NCBI RefSeq assembly: GCF_002201575.2
Contig: NC_058404.1
Span: forward strand, 182,935,847 to 182,999,846
Length of the DNA: 64,000 bases
Reading direction: 5' to 3'
DNA from: Neomonachus schauinslandi
Taxonomy: Eukaryota > Chordata > Mammalia > Carnivora > Phocidae
Part shown: positions 1 through 10,990 of the stretch, piece by piece
Layout: each line of letters begins with the position of its first letter
Numbering within the stretch: the stretch's first letter is position 1
Program-made: the position numbers and the translations under genes
Notes under the pieces: generated by a model
The model's database searches: none
What the model saw: only the letters and a program-made list of their open reading frames with translations
What the model was told of the DNA's origin: nothing

Positions 1-854
1 ACCCTCAGTCCCCATGGGGTGCAGATGCTAAGGTGGGAGACAGTGGGCCCACCAAAGGGCCTGCTGTTATGATACAAGGTGACCCCCCCAGCCACGTCTA
101 AGGAGTGGACCTCCCAGCTAACAGACTGGAGGACCAATGGAAAGAGCTTAGGGTTGCTGCCCAGCTGAGGCCGGGGCACCAAACTGTCACCAGGAGCATT
201 GCCTGGGCCCGAAGAACAAGACACACGTTCAGTCCCGGAGTCCAGGAGGTCAAGTATGACCCAGGGCAAAAAAAAAAAAAAAGGACCTCTTCCCGAAGAC
301 CAGCGCACAGCACACATCCAAGGGCCTTGGTGGGACCAAAGAACCCAAGACCTCTGGTGCCATGAGAGGAGAAAGCTTCCTCACTCCATAATCCCACGCC
401 TCTAGGGTGGGGGACAGAGGGGGTGACTATCGGAGACACTGAGTGTTTTTCCTAAAGACTGAGCATTATCTGAAGGGTTTAAAATACCAGTTCAAAATTT
501 AACTGGATTGGACATTTAGTTTTTCTTCCCCATCCCACTAACTAGTGGGTGGGGTTCAGAAGAGAGAGACCAGATTAGTTCTAAGCAAAATAATGATACT
601 CTATTTTCCCTGCACATCCGATATGTCGTGAGTTCTATTTGTGCAACCGGCTCCCCTGAGTTCTTGGGACACCAGCTCCAGGCCTGAACTGGACTCTTCC
701 GGCCTGGGCATTCTGGCAGAGCTGAAGGCCACCCCGCTCCTGTCCTGCGGTGTGGGGAAGCCTTGTGGAGAGCAGCTGAGCAAGAGAGACGGTCTCTGCT
801 GCACAAGGTGGGAGCCAGGCTGCGGCGGGCTGGCCCAGGGCGGGGAGAGGAAAG
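1..854. other. No recognised gene or repeat
   Basis: Mixed-composition sequence with a run of 15 A at 268-282 and no polyadenylation signal just before it. Short open frames exist on both strands but none resembles a known protein. I see nothing else to annotate. Confidence 0.6.
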
Positions 855-1250
855 AGTCTCGCAGTAGCAGGAACTGAGGGGGAGAAGAAACTGGAAGGAA
901 AGACCGACGCTAAAAAGAGACATGGGAAGAGAAGTAGGGGCTTGACGCCCAGGAGAGGATCCGGAACCAGGCCAGGGCCTTTGCCACGTGTCCGGAGTGG
1001 GGAAGACGGCCCACAGTGGTGCTGGGAAGCCCGAATGCCCCGTGGGGGCCGGGCTGAAAAATAGTGGGGGCCATCTCCAGTCGGGGCGTCTAGGAGCAGA
1101 GGAGGGCCCAGAGAAAGAGGGAGACAGAGAGAAGAAGGGGAACAACCATGGCTCTCACTTACTGGGCGCTCGCCCTGTGCGGAGATTCCGGCGCAGGCCT
1201 GGGGAGGCTGTTCCCAAGGCTGTGACGCCCAAGAGGGACGCTCGGGGCCT
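855..1250 (-). repeat. Left arm of an inverted duplication
   Basis: Read on the minus strand, this segment aligns with 1740-2135 read on the plus strand, about four in five bases by eye. The shared unit starts with a MIR-like 3' end, then the common block CTGGAGATGGCCCCCACT (minus strand, ending at 1063), then about 230 bases of non-repeat-like sequence ending in a CT-rich stretch. This arm keeps many CpGs that the other arm has lost. It could be a local inverted duplication or two copies of an unrecognised dispersed repeat. Confidence 0.75.
1140..1250 (-). mobile_element. MIR-like 3' end (weak)
   Basis: On the minus strand the segment carries a GCGAGCGCCCAGTAAGTGAG block followed by a GGTTGTT end, resembling the 3' end of MIR (GCACATAGTAAGCGCTCAAT type). 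It lies inside the inverted arm and is matched by a similar stretch in the other arm. Confidence 0.4.
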
Positions 1251-1710
1251 CCTGGGAGGGCAACAGACCTGCCCCCGCGCGGGGCTTCCTCGGCCTGGCC
1301 TGGCCGTCGGCGGGGGTGTGTGTGGAGGGGGACCAGGGACCCACCTTCCAGGGAAGCAGCCGGTCCCTCCTTTGAGCCCCAGGCCCCCGGAGCCGTGGCG
1401 GCGGCTTTCCGCGGGGCGCTGCTGCCCCCTCCTGGGGACGCTCCGCAGGCCCCTGTTGCTCCGGGAGCGGCTCCGGGGGGCCCCTGGGGCCTAGGCGGCG
1501 AGCGCGTCGGAGCCGATCCCGCTCAGGTGTCGCGTCCTGCGGCTCCGCCCTGGGCCTCGCCTGCGGCCCCCTCGAGTCCGCGCACCGCCCTCCTCCGTCG
1601 CTGGGCGGCGTCCCCGCGGCCTCCCAGCTGTTCCGCCGTCTTGGCCGCCCCGCGGTGGAGCGTGGAGATCGAGGGTCCCTCGGTGGGCCCAGACGCGGGT
1701 TAAGACCCCC
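1175..1710. promoter_or_regulatory. CpG island
   Basis: The segment is very GC-rich and dense in CpG (for example around 1391-1420, 1495-1545 and 1575-1660), unlike nearly all the rest of the window. No TATA box or recognisable exon is evident, and open frames on both strands are typical of GC-rich DNA with few stop codons. CpG islands often mark promoters, so an unrecognised first exon or a noncoding transcript start is possible. Strand cannot be assigned. Confidence 0.65.
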
Positions 1711-1739
1711 CGCCCTGCCGGTTCCTGCTGGTCCTTAAG

Positions 1740-2135
1740 CTCCCCGGGCCTCAGGTGCTCCCTGGTGAAATAGGGCCACAGTGAGGGACTTGCCAAGGCT
1801 CGGCTCCGTCCTGGCACAAGGGCGAGTGCCCAAGAGATAAGAGTCATGATTGTTTTTCTTGGTCTCCAGCCCTCCTCGGTGGGTCCACAGACACTCAGGC
1901 TGGAGATGGCCCCCACTGGTTTTCAGCCTAGCCCCACCGGGCATTCTGGCTTCCCAGCACCACTGTGGGCCATATTCCCTGCTGTGGGTACGTGGCAAAA
2001 GCCCTGGCCCAATTCTGGATCCTCTCCTGGACATGGAGCCCCCACTTCTCTTCCCAAATCTCTTTCTAGCATCTTACTTCCAGTTTCTTCTCCGCATTAG
2101 TCCCATTGCTGCATGACTCCCTCCTCTCCTTCACA
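1740..2135 (+). repeat. Right arm of an inverted duplication
   Basis: Plus-strand partner of the segment at 855-1250. It begins with a MIR-like 3' end (about 1740-1850), shares the block at 1900-1917, and continues through CCAGCACCACTGTGGGCC and CTTCCAGTTTCTTCTCC to the CT-rich end. Differences from the other arm are often CpG sites lost here. The spacer between the arms is about 490 bases and is the CpG island. Confidence 0.75.
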
Positions 2136-2878
2136 CAGACCTCGCCTGATCCCTTTCTCCTTCGGGTCTCCCCTGAGCTCACTCTGCCTTCTAGCCCCAT
2201 TGGAACCATGACTTCTGACATCCCTGACCGACATCCCCAATGATTTTCAGTTAATCCCGGGGTCTCCAATGACCTTCTTGCCCCCCACAACCCAATGCCC
2301 AATTCCTAGACCGCATTTGATGGCCCTGCAGCATTTCGTGCTACTGAACGTGCTTTCTGCAAATTTTCTGCCCCTTGAATTTCCTGGGACACTCCCTCTG
2401 TTTTTCCTATGGCCTTGAAGTCAGGCCACACCTCAGTTTCCTTGCTGGCTACTTTTTGTCCACCAGCACCAGCGGCAGGGCTCCTGCTTGGCTTTCTTTT
2501 CTTTTCATTCTACACACTCACCTGAGAGCTGTGATCCCCTCACCACCACCCCTGCACACCGCCTCTTCCCCACCCCCGCCCTCCACCGCCCCGTGGGGCT
2601 CCAGCAGCTCACCAGTCTGTCTCCAGCTCAGATCCTTGCCCTGGCTCCCTAAGTCTCCATGCAGGTGAGCCCTGGTTGTCTCCATGTGGATGGGGAGAGA
2701 TACCACCAACTCTGTGGGTCCAAAACTGTATGCCTTGTTCCACAGAAATCTAGGAGACATTTTTAACTCCTTTCTCTCTCTTACTCACCCCTCCTACCAT
2801 CCAACTGGTTGTGCATTCTGTTGATGTCATCTTATTCTACCTTACTGCCAAGAATCCTTTTTTCACGGCCATGGGCTC
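2136..2878. other. No recognised gene or repeat
   Basis: CT-rich, moderately GC-rich sequence. Open frames are short. I recognise no repeat family here. Confidence 0.55.
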
Positions 2879-3112
2879 AACAACAATTTAGTGGGTGCTT
2901 ATTATGTACCAGGTACTGCTCTAAGCTCTAAGCGTTGTGCATGCATGGCCTCATTTAATTCTCTTAACAGTCTGGTGGAAATAAGAAGGGACTGAGGCAT
3001 TGAGAAGCCATGTGCTCAGGGTTATATAGGCAATAAGTGGCAAAGCCCAAATGGGCCCCAGGTCTTGCTGACAGCAGAGCCCTTGCTTTTTAGCATGTTG
3101 TGCAGTATTATT
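2879..3112 (-). mobile_element. MIR SINE relic
   Basis: The plus strand shows the complement of the MIR 3' half: GTGCTTATTATGTACCAGGT, CTCATTTAATTCTCTTAACA, a degraded GAGGCATTGAGAAGCC block and a final CAGAGCCCTTGCT-type end. This is the tRNA-derived ancient mammalian SINE on the minus strand. Confidence 0.85.
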
Positions 3113-3239
3113 CCAAGATCAGGTCATTCCTTGCATAGACTGTCACATCGTCTCTTTTACTAGTTTTCTTGACTTTAGTCTCCCCCTCCCCACAGTGTAG
3201 CTATCAACAAGACAACTTCCCCTCTGTTGCGTCCTAAAA

Positions 3240-3350
3240 TGAAAATTTAGTCCTGGGACTCTCCTCAAATCCCTTCAATGGCCTCTGTGGCTCTTAAGCT
3301 AAAATTTACGCTCTGGAGCCTCCTCCTACCTTTTTACCCAAGCTATTTTT
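3240..3350 (+). mobile_element. L2 LINE fragment (weak)
   Basis: CAAATCCCTTCAATGGCCTC followed by CTCTGGAGCCTCCTCCTACC resembles the L2 3' region (CCTTCAATGGCTTCCCAT). It is a short, diverged fragment followed by an A/T-rich run at 3349-3370. Confidence 0.4.
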
Positions 3351-3424
3351 TTTTTTTTACTTATTTTTCATATTACATATGCAGTTTTCCCTGGATTCCC
3401 AAGGCAGAATTAAGTGATTTATCA

Positions 3425-3780
3425 GTTGGGACTAGCTCCAACTACATGTAACAGAAACCCTAATTAATGGTGACTTAAATGAGATCATTAATTCCTCTCT
3501 CTTAAAGAGTTTGGAGTATACAATTCAGAGTTGGCATGGTGGCTCCTTTTTATCGCCAATGATCCAAGATCCTTTTGTCTTTTTGTCCCACCATTCTTAA
3601 CATTGGCTTCCATCTTTAATGTTTCCTCATGGCTGCAAGATGGCTGCTGTAGCCCTAGCAATTACAACGACAATCCTAACAGCAGGAAAGAGGAAGAGTC
3701 AAGGGCGAAAATGTGTGCCTTCCAGCTAGCTTGGCTGCTTTAATAAGCTCTCCCAGAAGTTGCATCCAGTGACTTCTAAT
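3425..3780 (+). mobile_element. Ancient interspersed repeat, name uncertain
   Basis: GTAACAGAAACCCTAATTAA starts a block of the type 'thymine-poor repeat start, AACAGAAACCC, then TGGCTTCC and CTGCAAGATGGCTGCTG'. Similar sequences recur near 17.6, 25.5, 27.2, 39.4 and 57.2 kb, so it belongs to an old dispersed family, probably an L1 3' end or LTR. I cannot name it. Confidence 0.45.
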
Positions 3781-3929
3781 ATATACCTTTGGTCTTTCAA
3801 CAGGTACATTGGAGAATGTAGTTTTTTAGTTGGGTGCATTGGAAACCCTAATAGTGCAGACGTCCAGTTAGGTAAAAAGAAGAGGAAGGGTGGAGATGGG
3901 ATAGAGAGCTAGTCTCTGCCCAGATTTCC

Positions 3930-4095
3930 TTCCTCTGCATCCCCCTCGCACTCCTGCGTATGTCTGCCATTGCCGTCCCCACATCTCCATGTAAATATCT
4001 GTCTAATGAGTTGTCTCTCATATCAGTTTGAATACTCCATGCAGAGGATGGCCCCTGGCACACAGTAGGTGCTCAGTATAAGTTGCTGTTGAATT
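3930..4095 (+). mobile_element. L2 LINE 3' end
   Basis: The segment ends with GGCCCCTGGCACACAGTAGG, TGCTCAGTATAAGTTGCTGTTGAAT, which is the usual L2 3' terminus (CTGGCACATAGTAGGTGCTCAATAAA). Confidence 0.6.
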
Positions 4096-4224
4096 CCGTC
4101 CATATGTAAAGAGATCACAGAATTCTGGATCACAGAGCCCGTCCTGAATTCCATCATTGGACATAGTCACGTAAGAGAATGTTCTTATTTTTAGGAGCTA
4201 CATGCTGAAATATTGAAGGGTGAA

Positions 4225-4475
4225 GGTCATGAAGACAGTAACTTACTTTTAAATTGTTCTGCCATAATAATAATATGTATTATATTTAGAAACAGATATT
4301 ATATATGTATAGAGAGTGCATTGGTTAATAGGTAAGTAGAGAGTTAGATGAGAAAGAAAATACGGCAAAATTTTAACAATTGGTGAATCCTAGTGAAGAC
4401 TTAGGGAGTTCATTGTTCTATTGCAACTTTTCTGTAGAATTCTTTTTACCAAAACAAGAAGTTACAAGGATCACA
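4225..4475 (+). mobile_element. Old L1 LINE 3' end
   Basis: The stretch GGCAAAATTTTAACAATTGG (4353-4382 area), then a TTCATTGTTCTATTGCAACTT block and AGAATTCTTTTTACC, matches the final part of old mammalian L1 3' untranslated regions. The 5' part is AT-rich and diverged. Confidence 0.65.
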
Positions 4476-4569
4476 GAACTCTAGAATTTGAGATTTAAAA
4501 GGAGGACCTTGCAAATTGTCGAGTCTGTTCTCTCAGAGAGATGACATGTCTTTCCTAAGGCACAGGATC

Positions 4570-4755
4570 CCCTGGTCTTCTTCAGCCATAATAACAGCTC
4601 AGCTTCTTATATGTGCCCACAATCCCTTCTCCACAGAGCTTTGTGTGTGCTGTTCCTCCAGCCTGGAATGTTCTACCTTCCCCTTGTTGCCTGATTCCTT
4701 CTAATTATTCTTCAGATTTCTGTTCAAGCGCCATTTCTTCAGGGATGCCACACAG
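4570..4755 (+). mobile_element. L2 LINE 3' fragment
   Basis: TGTGCTGTTCCTCCAGCCTG, then AATGTTCTACCTTCCCC and TTCTTCAGATTTCTGTTCAA, are hallmarks of the L2 3' region. Confidence 0.75.
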
Positions 4756-4756
4756 G

Positions 4757-5180
4757 TATCTAAAACTCAGCATGGCCAACATTGAACTCCTCATCTTCCT
4801 TCACGGGGCTTCTTCTCCTTTCCCTCTTCTGTTTCCTATTTCAAGAAATGGCAGCACTATCCACCCAGCTGTCCCCACCCCATACTGGGCACATCTTAGA
4901 CCCCTCCCTCTCCCTCTGCCACCAGATTCTGCTCCTCTGACCTCTGAAACGTCTCAGTATCCATCCACTTCTCTCCCTCTCCCCACTATGAATCCTCTCA
5001 TTCAAGTTGCATCTCTGCAACTGAATTCCATCGGATCTGTCTTTGTTCTGTCTTTATTATTTTACCCCACACCTTAAATCCATTCTCCACGCTGAAGCCA
5101 GAATTCCTTCCTAAATCATCAAGTTCACCACCCCACTCTCTTGCTGAAAACCAGCCCAACTTGATGAGCTGACGAACTTG
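4757..5180 (+). mobile_element. Second L2 LINE fragment
   Basis: CTAAAACTCAGCATGGCCAA, CATTGAACTCCTCATCTTCC and the later TCCATCCACTTCTCTCCCTC follow the more upstream portion of L2. The fragment ends near AAATCCATTCTCCACGCTG. It sits after, not before, the 3' end piece at 4570-4755, so these are two separate or rearranged L2 fragments. Confidence 0.65.
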
Positions 5181-5724
5181 GAAACTCTCACAATATAAAC
5201 ACCTAGAAATTTAAGTGTATAACTGGGTTTGCAAGAAAGAAGGACAAATGCCCCTGCGTCAAAAATGAAGAGGACACTGAAAACGAGAGTGGTTAGCACA
5301 GGAGGTGATGCCATGCAGCCCTGGGGGTGGCCATTAGACCTTAAATGGGCCCTAATGGTAGGGGGCTGGGTTTTCTCAAGGGATGCAACAGAGTTAAAGT
5401 TTGGCCTCCATATTTGGCCAATATCAGCTTTTAGTTCTGGCTTTAGCCTTCACCTTTGGAAATTCAAATATTCAAATACCTGTTTCAGTGGCATCCTAGC
5501 ATCCTTGAACTTGTGCATCATCAATAATCATGTGATTATATCCACCAACTTATTCACCGATTTCACCAGTTTTTCCACTTACGTCTTTTCTCTTCTCCAG
5601 GATCCAATCCAGGATGCCATATTGCATTTAGACTTATTCCATTTTTAGCTATATATTCTTTAATCACCTCTTCATGTGACAATTTTTTAAAATCATTTTC
5701 CATAGACCAAAGAAAAAGATAATA
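5181..5724. other. No gene; short possible L1 piece
   Basis: Mostly unrecognised sequence. GGATCCAATCCAGGATGCCA followed by TATTGCATTT (about 5600-5630) resembles part of an old L1-like 3' region. The 139-residue plus-strand frame here has no family signature. Confidence 0.45.
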
Positions 5725-5741
5725 CAGTTTTTCTTTTTTCT

Positions 5742-5947
5742 TTCTTTCTTTTTTTTTTTTAAAGACTTTATTTAATTATTTGACAGAGAGAGAGAGAGCG
5801 AGAGCAGGAACACAAGCAAGGGGAGTGAGAGAGGGAGAAGCAGGCTTCCCGCTGAGGAGGGAGCCCGATGTGGGCTCGATCCCAGGACCCCGGGATCATG
5901 ACCTGAGCCGAAGGCAGAAGCTTAACGACTGAGCCACCCAGGCGCCC
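5742..5947 (-). mobile_element. Can-SINE, full length
   Basis: On the minus strand the element reads from the tRNA-like head (complement at 5918-5947, CTGAGCCACCCAGGCGCC on the plus strand) through the CT-rich body to an AAATAAAGTCTTTAAA-type tail. A perfect 17-bp target-site duplication flanks it at 5725-5741 and 5948-5964, so insertion was by L1-type target priming and is fairly young. Confidence 0.97.
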
Positions 5948-5964
5948 CAGTTTTTCTTTTTTCT

Positions 5965-6895
5965 AACATGGTTAATCAAATGTATTTTCTGTTACTGATC
6001 ATTACGATTTTTTCTTTCAGCTTTATCACTCTTTTTTGGTGAGGCACATAAGTGTTTAAGATTGTTGTCAACCTTGGAAAGACCTCTATGAAATTTCTTT
6101 CACAAATGAGCTGTAAATACTTAGTGGGTTTATAATCTCAAATATATTGTTGATGAAAGAAAACTTCCATTTTGACTAGCTTTTGCGTAGGAATGAATCC
6201 TCCACTTACAATTTTACATTTCTGGTATTGGAAGAATTTTCCATGGACTAGGAAATTGTAGATGGCTCTATACATCTTAACCCTTGTTTCTCTACCATCC
6301 ACATATTTTTGGTATTGAGCACTGTAGGATTTTTTGCTGGGTGCCAGGCAAGGCAGCATGTGGAGGGTAGGAGTATTTCTGGAAGCCATTCCAGAATCTG
6401 AACACCCAGCAATAACTGAACTATACATGGAAATGACTGCAAACCATCTAATATATCCCATGAAACCCATACTAAATGTAGGCCACGTCTTTTTCTTCCT
6501 TGTCAAGTCCCCATGGTCATGCCAATGCCACCAACATGAGGAGAAGCTAGAAAAAATTATGGTGAATTAATTTTTTTAATGATATTTTTCTGGATTTTAT
6601 AGATAATGTTTATTTTTACTTGTCAACTTTCTAAAATTTGTTGAGATTTCTTTTCTTGTCATCAATGTTTACTTTCAGTCTTAATTTTGTATTCGTAGTT
6701 TGCATTGTTTTTTTTCCAAAGAGGAACCAAAATTGCATAAGCTTCAGGCCCCATGAAAACTGGATCTGCCCTTGACTGAGAGAGTTCGCCACTCACAGAC
6801 ATCAGTGAGAAGCTACGGAAAGATACTTTTCAGGAAGAGGGAAATGAAATCCAGAAGGAAGAGGTGGGATTTAAGAAGCAATGAAACAAACAAGT
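5965..6895. other. No recognised gene
   Basis: AT-rich sequence. Two overlapping minus-strand frames (122 and 64 residues, 6138-6506) and one plus-strand frame cover the same DNA, but none has a domain I recognise. Poly-T patches occur near 6700-6715. Confidence 0.5.
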
Positions 6896-6904
6896 AAGTG
6901 TTAA

Positions 6905-6940
6905 TTAAATAATAGTAATAATAATAATAGTAAGAAGAAG
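6905..6940 (+). repeat. AAT/AAG-rich simple repeat
   Basis: A short array of AAT and AGT triplets passing into AAG triplets. Confidence 0.8.
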
Positions 6941-7093
6941 CCATTCCTCGCTGCTCTGGTATATGACATAAACACTGCGATGTGGCTGACAAGAGTCTGT
7001 GTGACCTAGTGTTTGTTGGCATCCGACTTTATCAGGCGCCACTCCCTCTCACCAACCTACTAGAAAACAGCCCTGAGTCTGTACATCTCACTG

Positions 7094-7390
7094 GTGCCTC
7101 CAGGCATTCTCACATTCTGTTCCTTCTCACTGGAACACTCTTCCCCTTCCTTCTTAAGGAAGAAACACCGCACGCTCTCAGCCTAGATGAGGGGCCCCTC
7201 CTGCTAAGACCGTTTCGTCACAGTCCCTTGCCTTGAACTCTTTCCTGGTCTCCATCCCCCACCAGACTGTGGTCTCCTGAGGCAGAGACAGAGCCTGGCT
7301 CCTTCCTTGCAGTACCCCAGCCCTTAGCACAGAACCTGAAGCAAGTAGGCAGTCGGTTAATATTTGCTAAATACATAGGTAAACTGAGAA
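7094..7390 (+). mobile_element. L2 LINE 3' end
   Basis: CATTCTGTTCCTTCTCACTG, then a GACTGTGGTCTCCTGAGGCA block and the end CAGAACCTGAAGCAAGTAGG with AATATTTGCTAAATACATAGG, follow the L2 3' untranslated region to its terminus. Confidence 0.75.
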
Positions 7391-9794
7391 TGGAAACAAA
7401 ACCTTTTGCTCTTCAGCTCTTGTCATTTCAACTAGTGCTCATCGGTATTAATGGTGGTCCACTTCCCTGTCCGGGTCAACTCAGCTGAGTGACAACAGTC
7501 CAGTCTCTTGCGGATGACTGTGCCCTTCCTTTTGTCATCTTAGGGCACAGTAAATGCTGTAGACACCATGGTTGGTGCCCCTTCCACACCCCCTCAACTT
7601 ACCCCGGAAGTGGCCTCTGGAGACTTCCGTGCTGACCTAGGGCTCCATGTCTCTCTCAGCCCGAGGACGTTCTCTGGCTGCAGGAGTGAGCTTGGGAGTG
7701 TCAGGGAGTTACCACGCCGGGAGCAAACTCTGACAACCAGCGACAGCTTCCTTACCTGCAGGACAGTCTGAAGCATGTTCCAGACAGTCTCTCAGAGGGT
7801 CCTGAGCAGGACTGAGCTCCAGATGCCCAGAGTCACTCCACCTCCCCCTCGTGTGCTTCCTGGGTTCACTTCCTGATTAAGCTACTTTCAACCCGTCCTT
7901 GTGTCAGGGTCGGCTAGGACACAGCATTGCCCTCTGTCATGGTGCAGTGGTGTAGCTGTAGCAGGAAAGTGGGTAGAATTCTGTTGGACCCCACAAGATA
8001 GCTCTAGAAGACAGTGGTTTGGAAAAGAAATTCCTGAAATATGCGCATTTCAATAGAATGAATCTTTCTGTTCTGAGCTTCAGGAGGTTTCCAACTTCAA
8101 ACACTGAAAGAGGAGAGTCTTAAAAGTGGGGCAGTTTATAGCCCCGTTCAGAGGGAGATGAGCACTGAAAAACAAAATCTTGGTCAACAGAAGTTTCATT
8201 GGAGTGACTCAAGTATGAAAGTAATTCTCCGGCCAGCATGTTGACCAATGTCTTTCATATAACACGGACGGCTGAGCAGGGGAGACTGTGGGAGACTCAG
8301 GCTGGGACCCAGATTCTGGGGAACGCAGGAAACCTGCTCCTGCCGCCTACGTAAAGTCTTAGCATTTTAAAACCAACAGGACCACTTCGAGCATCCCTGT
8401 CTTCTGAATCATCCTGCAGAGGCAGGGCTACTGGACTTAAGCCTCCAAGAAGGGAGGCTGGAGGGGGCCTCACCATTACCTGATTTGCATCTTGCTCCTC
8501 TAGGAAGGAGATTACTGGCCAGCCCCTCCCAAGGCCTTTCCTGGACTTGGGGTCAACTGACCAGGAGCAAACAATCCCCATGGGAGTCACTCCCCTTAGG
8601 CAAAGGCACTCAGCCAGGGACTTGGCAGGTTCCCAGGTTGCAAATCTCTCTGCATTTCACAGGAGAGGCTTTAGACTCTAAACCATGGCAGTGCAAGAGG
8701 AGAGTCTTCAGAGCTCAACAGTTTGTAGACAGATACGGAGAGATTAGAAAAGAGAATCCATCTCTGAACTTGGTTGTCTGGAGAGAAGGAGGCCGACTCA
8801 TGAAGATGTTTCCAGAGATGACTGGAGTGCACAGATGGTAAAGCCATCAAGGGAAGATGGTGCCAGAGGTCAGCACAATGGGTGCCCTTGTGCCTTGTTT
8901 GGGGACTTTTGTGTTTATATGTTTGTGATCGCTGTCCCCCGTGCAACCCCAAGCTGGGGTCTGCTAAGAAAAATAACCTGGCTTACAAGGGCATTCTTCC
9001 AGCTTCACTTGAAAGTTTGGAAAACCCTTGGATAGGAAAATAACCTCAGGGAGCCAAGACTTTCTGCACTTGGTGGAGCCCTAGACCCAAAATACACATA
9101 AGAACACTTCGCTTTGAAATGCCTGCAGTACTCTATCTGAGTCATCTGAAAACAAATAAAAAGAGACCTAAACAAACAAACCTAATTGTGCACGGAAACA
9201 TGGCCAGGTTTCCAGCTTGGCTTCCCCTCTGTTTTCATTAGTCAGAAGCCAATGTACGCAGCTTTCATGGTATCCAGAACAAGCAAAATATTAAAAACAA
9301 ATTACCGAGGTTTCTCCCCTTCCCTCCTCCCTTCCCCATGCACCAGGCAGGCCAAGTTCCTGACTTCTCTCTTGGATTTCAAACTTCTTTCTTCCAGTCT
9401 TGATGGACAGCTGCCTGCTTACCAGGCTGCCCATGGTTGACCAGCAGCCCTGGCTGACACGGGCATTTGTGAACATCAGCAATTACTGGGATACTCAGAT
9501 GAAATTAAGAAAGGAATGTTATGGGTCTTGAGATATTATTATTTTTACCAATAGTCAATGCAACTGGTTTGAAAATCAGGCCTGCTAACCCAAATTCACT
9601 TAATATAGGTCTACCCATTGCTCTCAGCCAAACCCCTACTACCTACCTTTCTTTTTCCCTCTTTTACTTATTTCACCATTAAGTAGGCATTCCACTGCAA
9701 TGGATACCTCTTGTCTTATATCTCCAAGGTTGTCAAGCTGGCAGAATTAAGTCTGAAGCTCCTGGTGGGGAGAGCTTGTTTGACGAGAAGAGCA
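7391..9794. other. Mostly unrecognised sequence
   Basis: Unique-looking sequence of average composition. The frame at 8485-8841 (118 residues, plus) is open but has no known domain. The block GAGGAGAGTCTT occurs at 8110 and 8697 with weak similarity around it, perhaps an old local duplication. AT-rich stretches lie near 9535-9560. Confidence 0.5.
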
Positions 9795-9970
9795 GAGCTG
9801 AGTGTTAGAGAGGAATAAGAATGCATATGACATCATCTGAGTACCTGGATCCAGCCATGACTGAAGCCTGACCACCCTGGACTTTTCTGTTATATGAACA
9901 ACTAAAACTCCTGTTTTGCTTAAGCCTCTGTTAGTTGGGTTGTTGCATCTTGCAACATAGGTGCGTGCAA
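9795..9970 (+). mobile_element. LTR-like 3' end, name uncertain
   Basis: CCTGGATCCAGCCATGACTG, then a TGGACTTTTCTGTTATATGA block and TTGCTTAAGCCTCTGTTAGT, resemble the 3' part of an old mammalian LTR-type repeat. Subfamily not resolved. Confidence 0.45.
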
Positions 9971-10561
9971 ACACACCTCTCAAAATGCCACCTGAAATTA
10001 AATCTTTGCATCTTCCGAGTAGACGACTACGCATTTCTGGGAATAATCTCTCAAAAGGAAGATTTTTTTTTTTTTTGGCGAATGTAGTTTCAATTAAATG
10101 TTGCAGGGAAGTTCAGAAGACAATCCAATTTAGCCCCGAATCTTGTGAGAAAAATTGCCTCTGTCCCTCATAATGTAGTAAGAGATGAATGAATTCTCTC
10201 ACCTAACTCATATTTGACACAAAGAACAAAATAATGTAGTAATTACTGAGGAATTTCTTTGCATTCCTTGGCTTGTTTTGATGACCAATTCCGGGCATCC
10301 TATTCTGTGAGGCCAGGGGGCCATCTAAGTGCCAAGATTAGTCTAGATCCAAAGCATGTAAAAAATAACAATAAATACTTGCCAAACAAAAACCAATGAT
10401 ACACCGACAATATCTAGGGGATAATTGAAACTGTAGGGCCAATATTTTTTTTTCTTGTTCTATATGCCATGAATAGGTGGGAACTTGGCTTCTTGTTCCC
10501 TCCTAATAACTAACCAGAAAAAGAACTCAGGTTAACTCCATTTTTCCAATTCTCCAGTTAA
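9971..10561. other. No recognised gene
   Basis: Unrecognised sequence with a T run at about 10062-10076 and an A/T-rich stretch near 10355-10380. No supported feature. Confidence 0.5.
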
Positions 10562-10574
10562 CAGTGAGTATCAG

Positions 10575-10743
10575 GGGGTGCCTGGGTGGCTCAGTCAGTT
10601 AAGCACCCGGCTCTTGATATCGTCTCAGGTCATGATCTCAGGGTCGTGAGATTGAGCCCTGGGCTCCTCACTCTCTCCCTCTGCTCCTCCCCAGTCCCAC
10701 TTGTGCTCTCCCTCCCACCCACTCTCAAAAAAAAAAAAAAAAG
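10575..10743 (+). mobile_element. Can-SINE, shortened body
   Basis: Plus-strand head (GGTGCCTGGGTGGCTCAGTC) with A box at about 10586-10597, then a shortened CT-rich body and an A16 tail. The flanks 10562-10574 and 10748-10760 match at 12 of 13 positions and are the target-site duplication. It is shorter than neighbours because part of the body is deleted. Confidence 0.95.
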
Positions 10744-10879
10744 AGTGCAGTGACTATCAGATCAGGTAGGGGATGACATACATGCAGGGATGGAATAACA
10801 GCCTGAGGAACTGGGCTAACTGATTAGAAAAGTGAACACATTTTTAAACCATTAGTTTTGAAATTAATAGCCACCCTTC

Positions 10880-10990
10880 TCAAAGGAGTTCCATCAGGGC
10901 TTGGTTCAAATGTCACTGCCTCCAGGAAGCCTTCCTTCATGCTTCCACTGGAAAGTATCACTCCTTCAGGCCGCCCTTTCACAAAGTTCA
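10880..10990 (+). mobile_element. L2 LINE fragment
   Basis: GGTTCAAATGTCACTGCCTC followed by CAGGAAGCCTTCCTTCATGC is a typical L2 3' region block. Confidence 0.6.

Noticed and set aside
516..1145. 209-residue minus-strand open frame
   Set aside because: It spans the inverted duplication arm and CpG-bearing DNA, has low-complexity Pro/Ser/Arg composition and no recognisable domain; the other arm does not keep the frame.
6138..6506. Possible processed pseudogene (122-residue minus frame)
   Set aside because: I compared it with several small mitochondrial proteins from memory and found no convincing match; no poly(A) tail or flanking duplication was seen.
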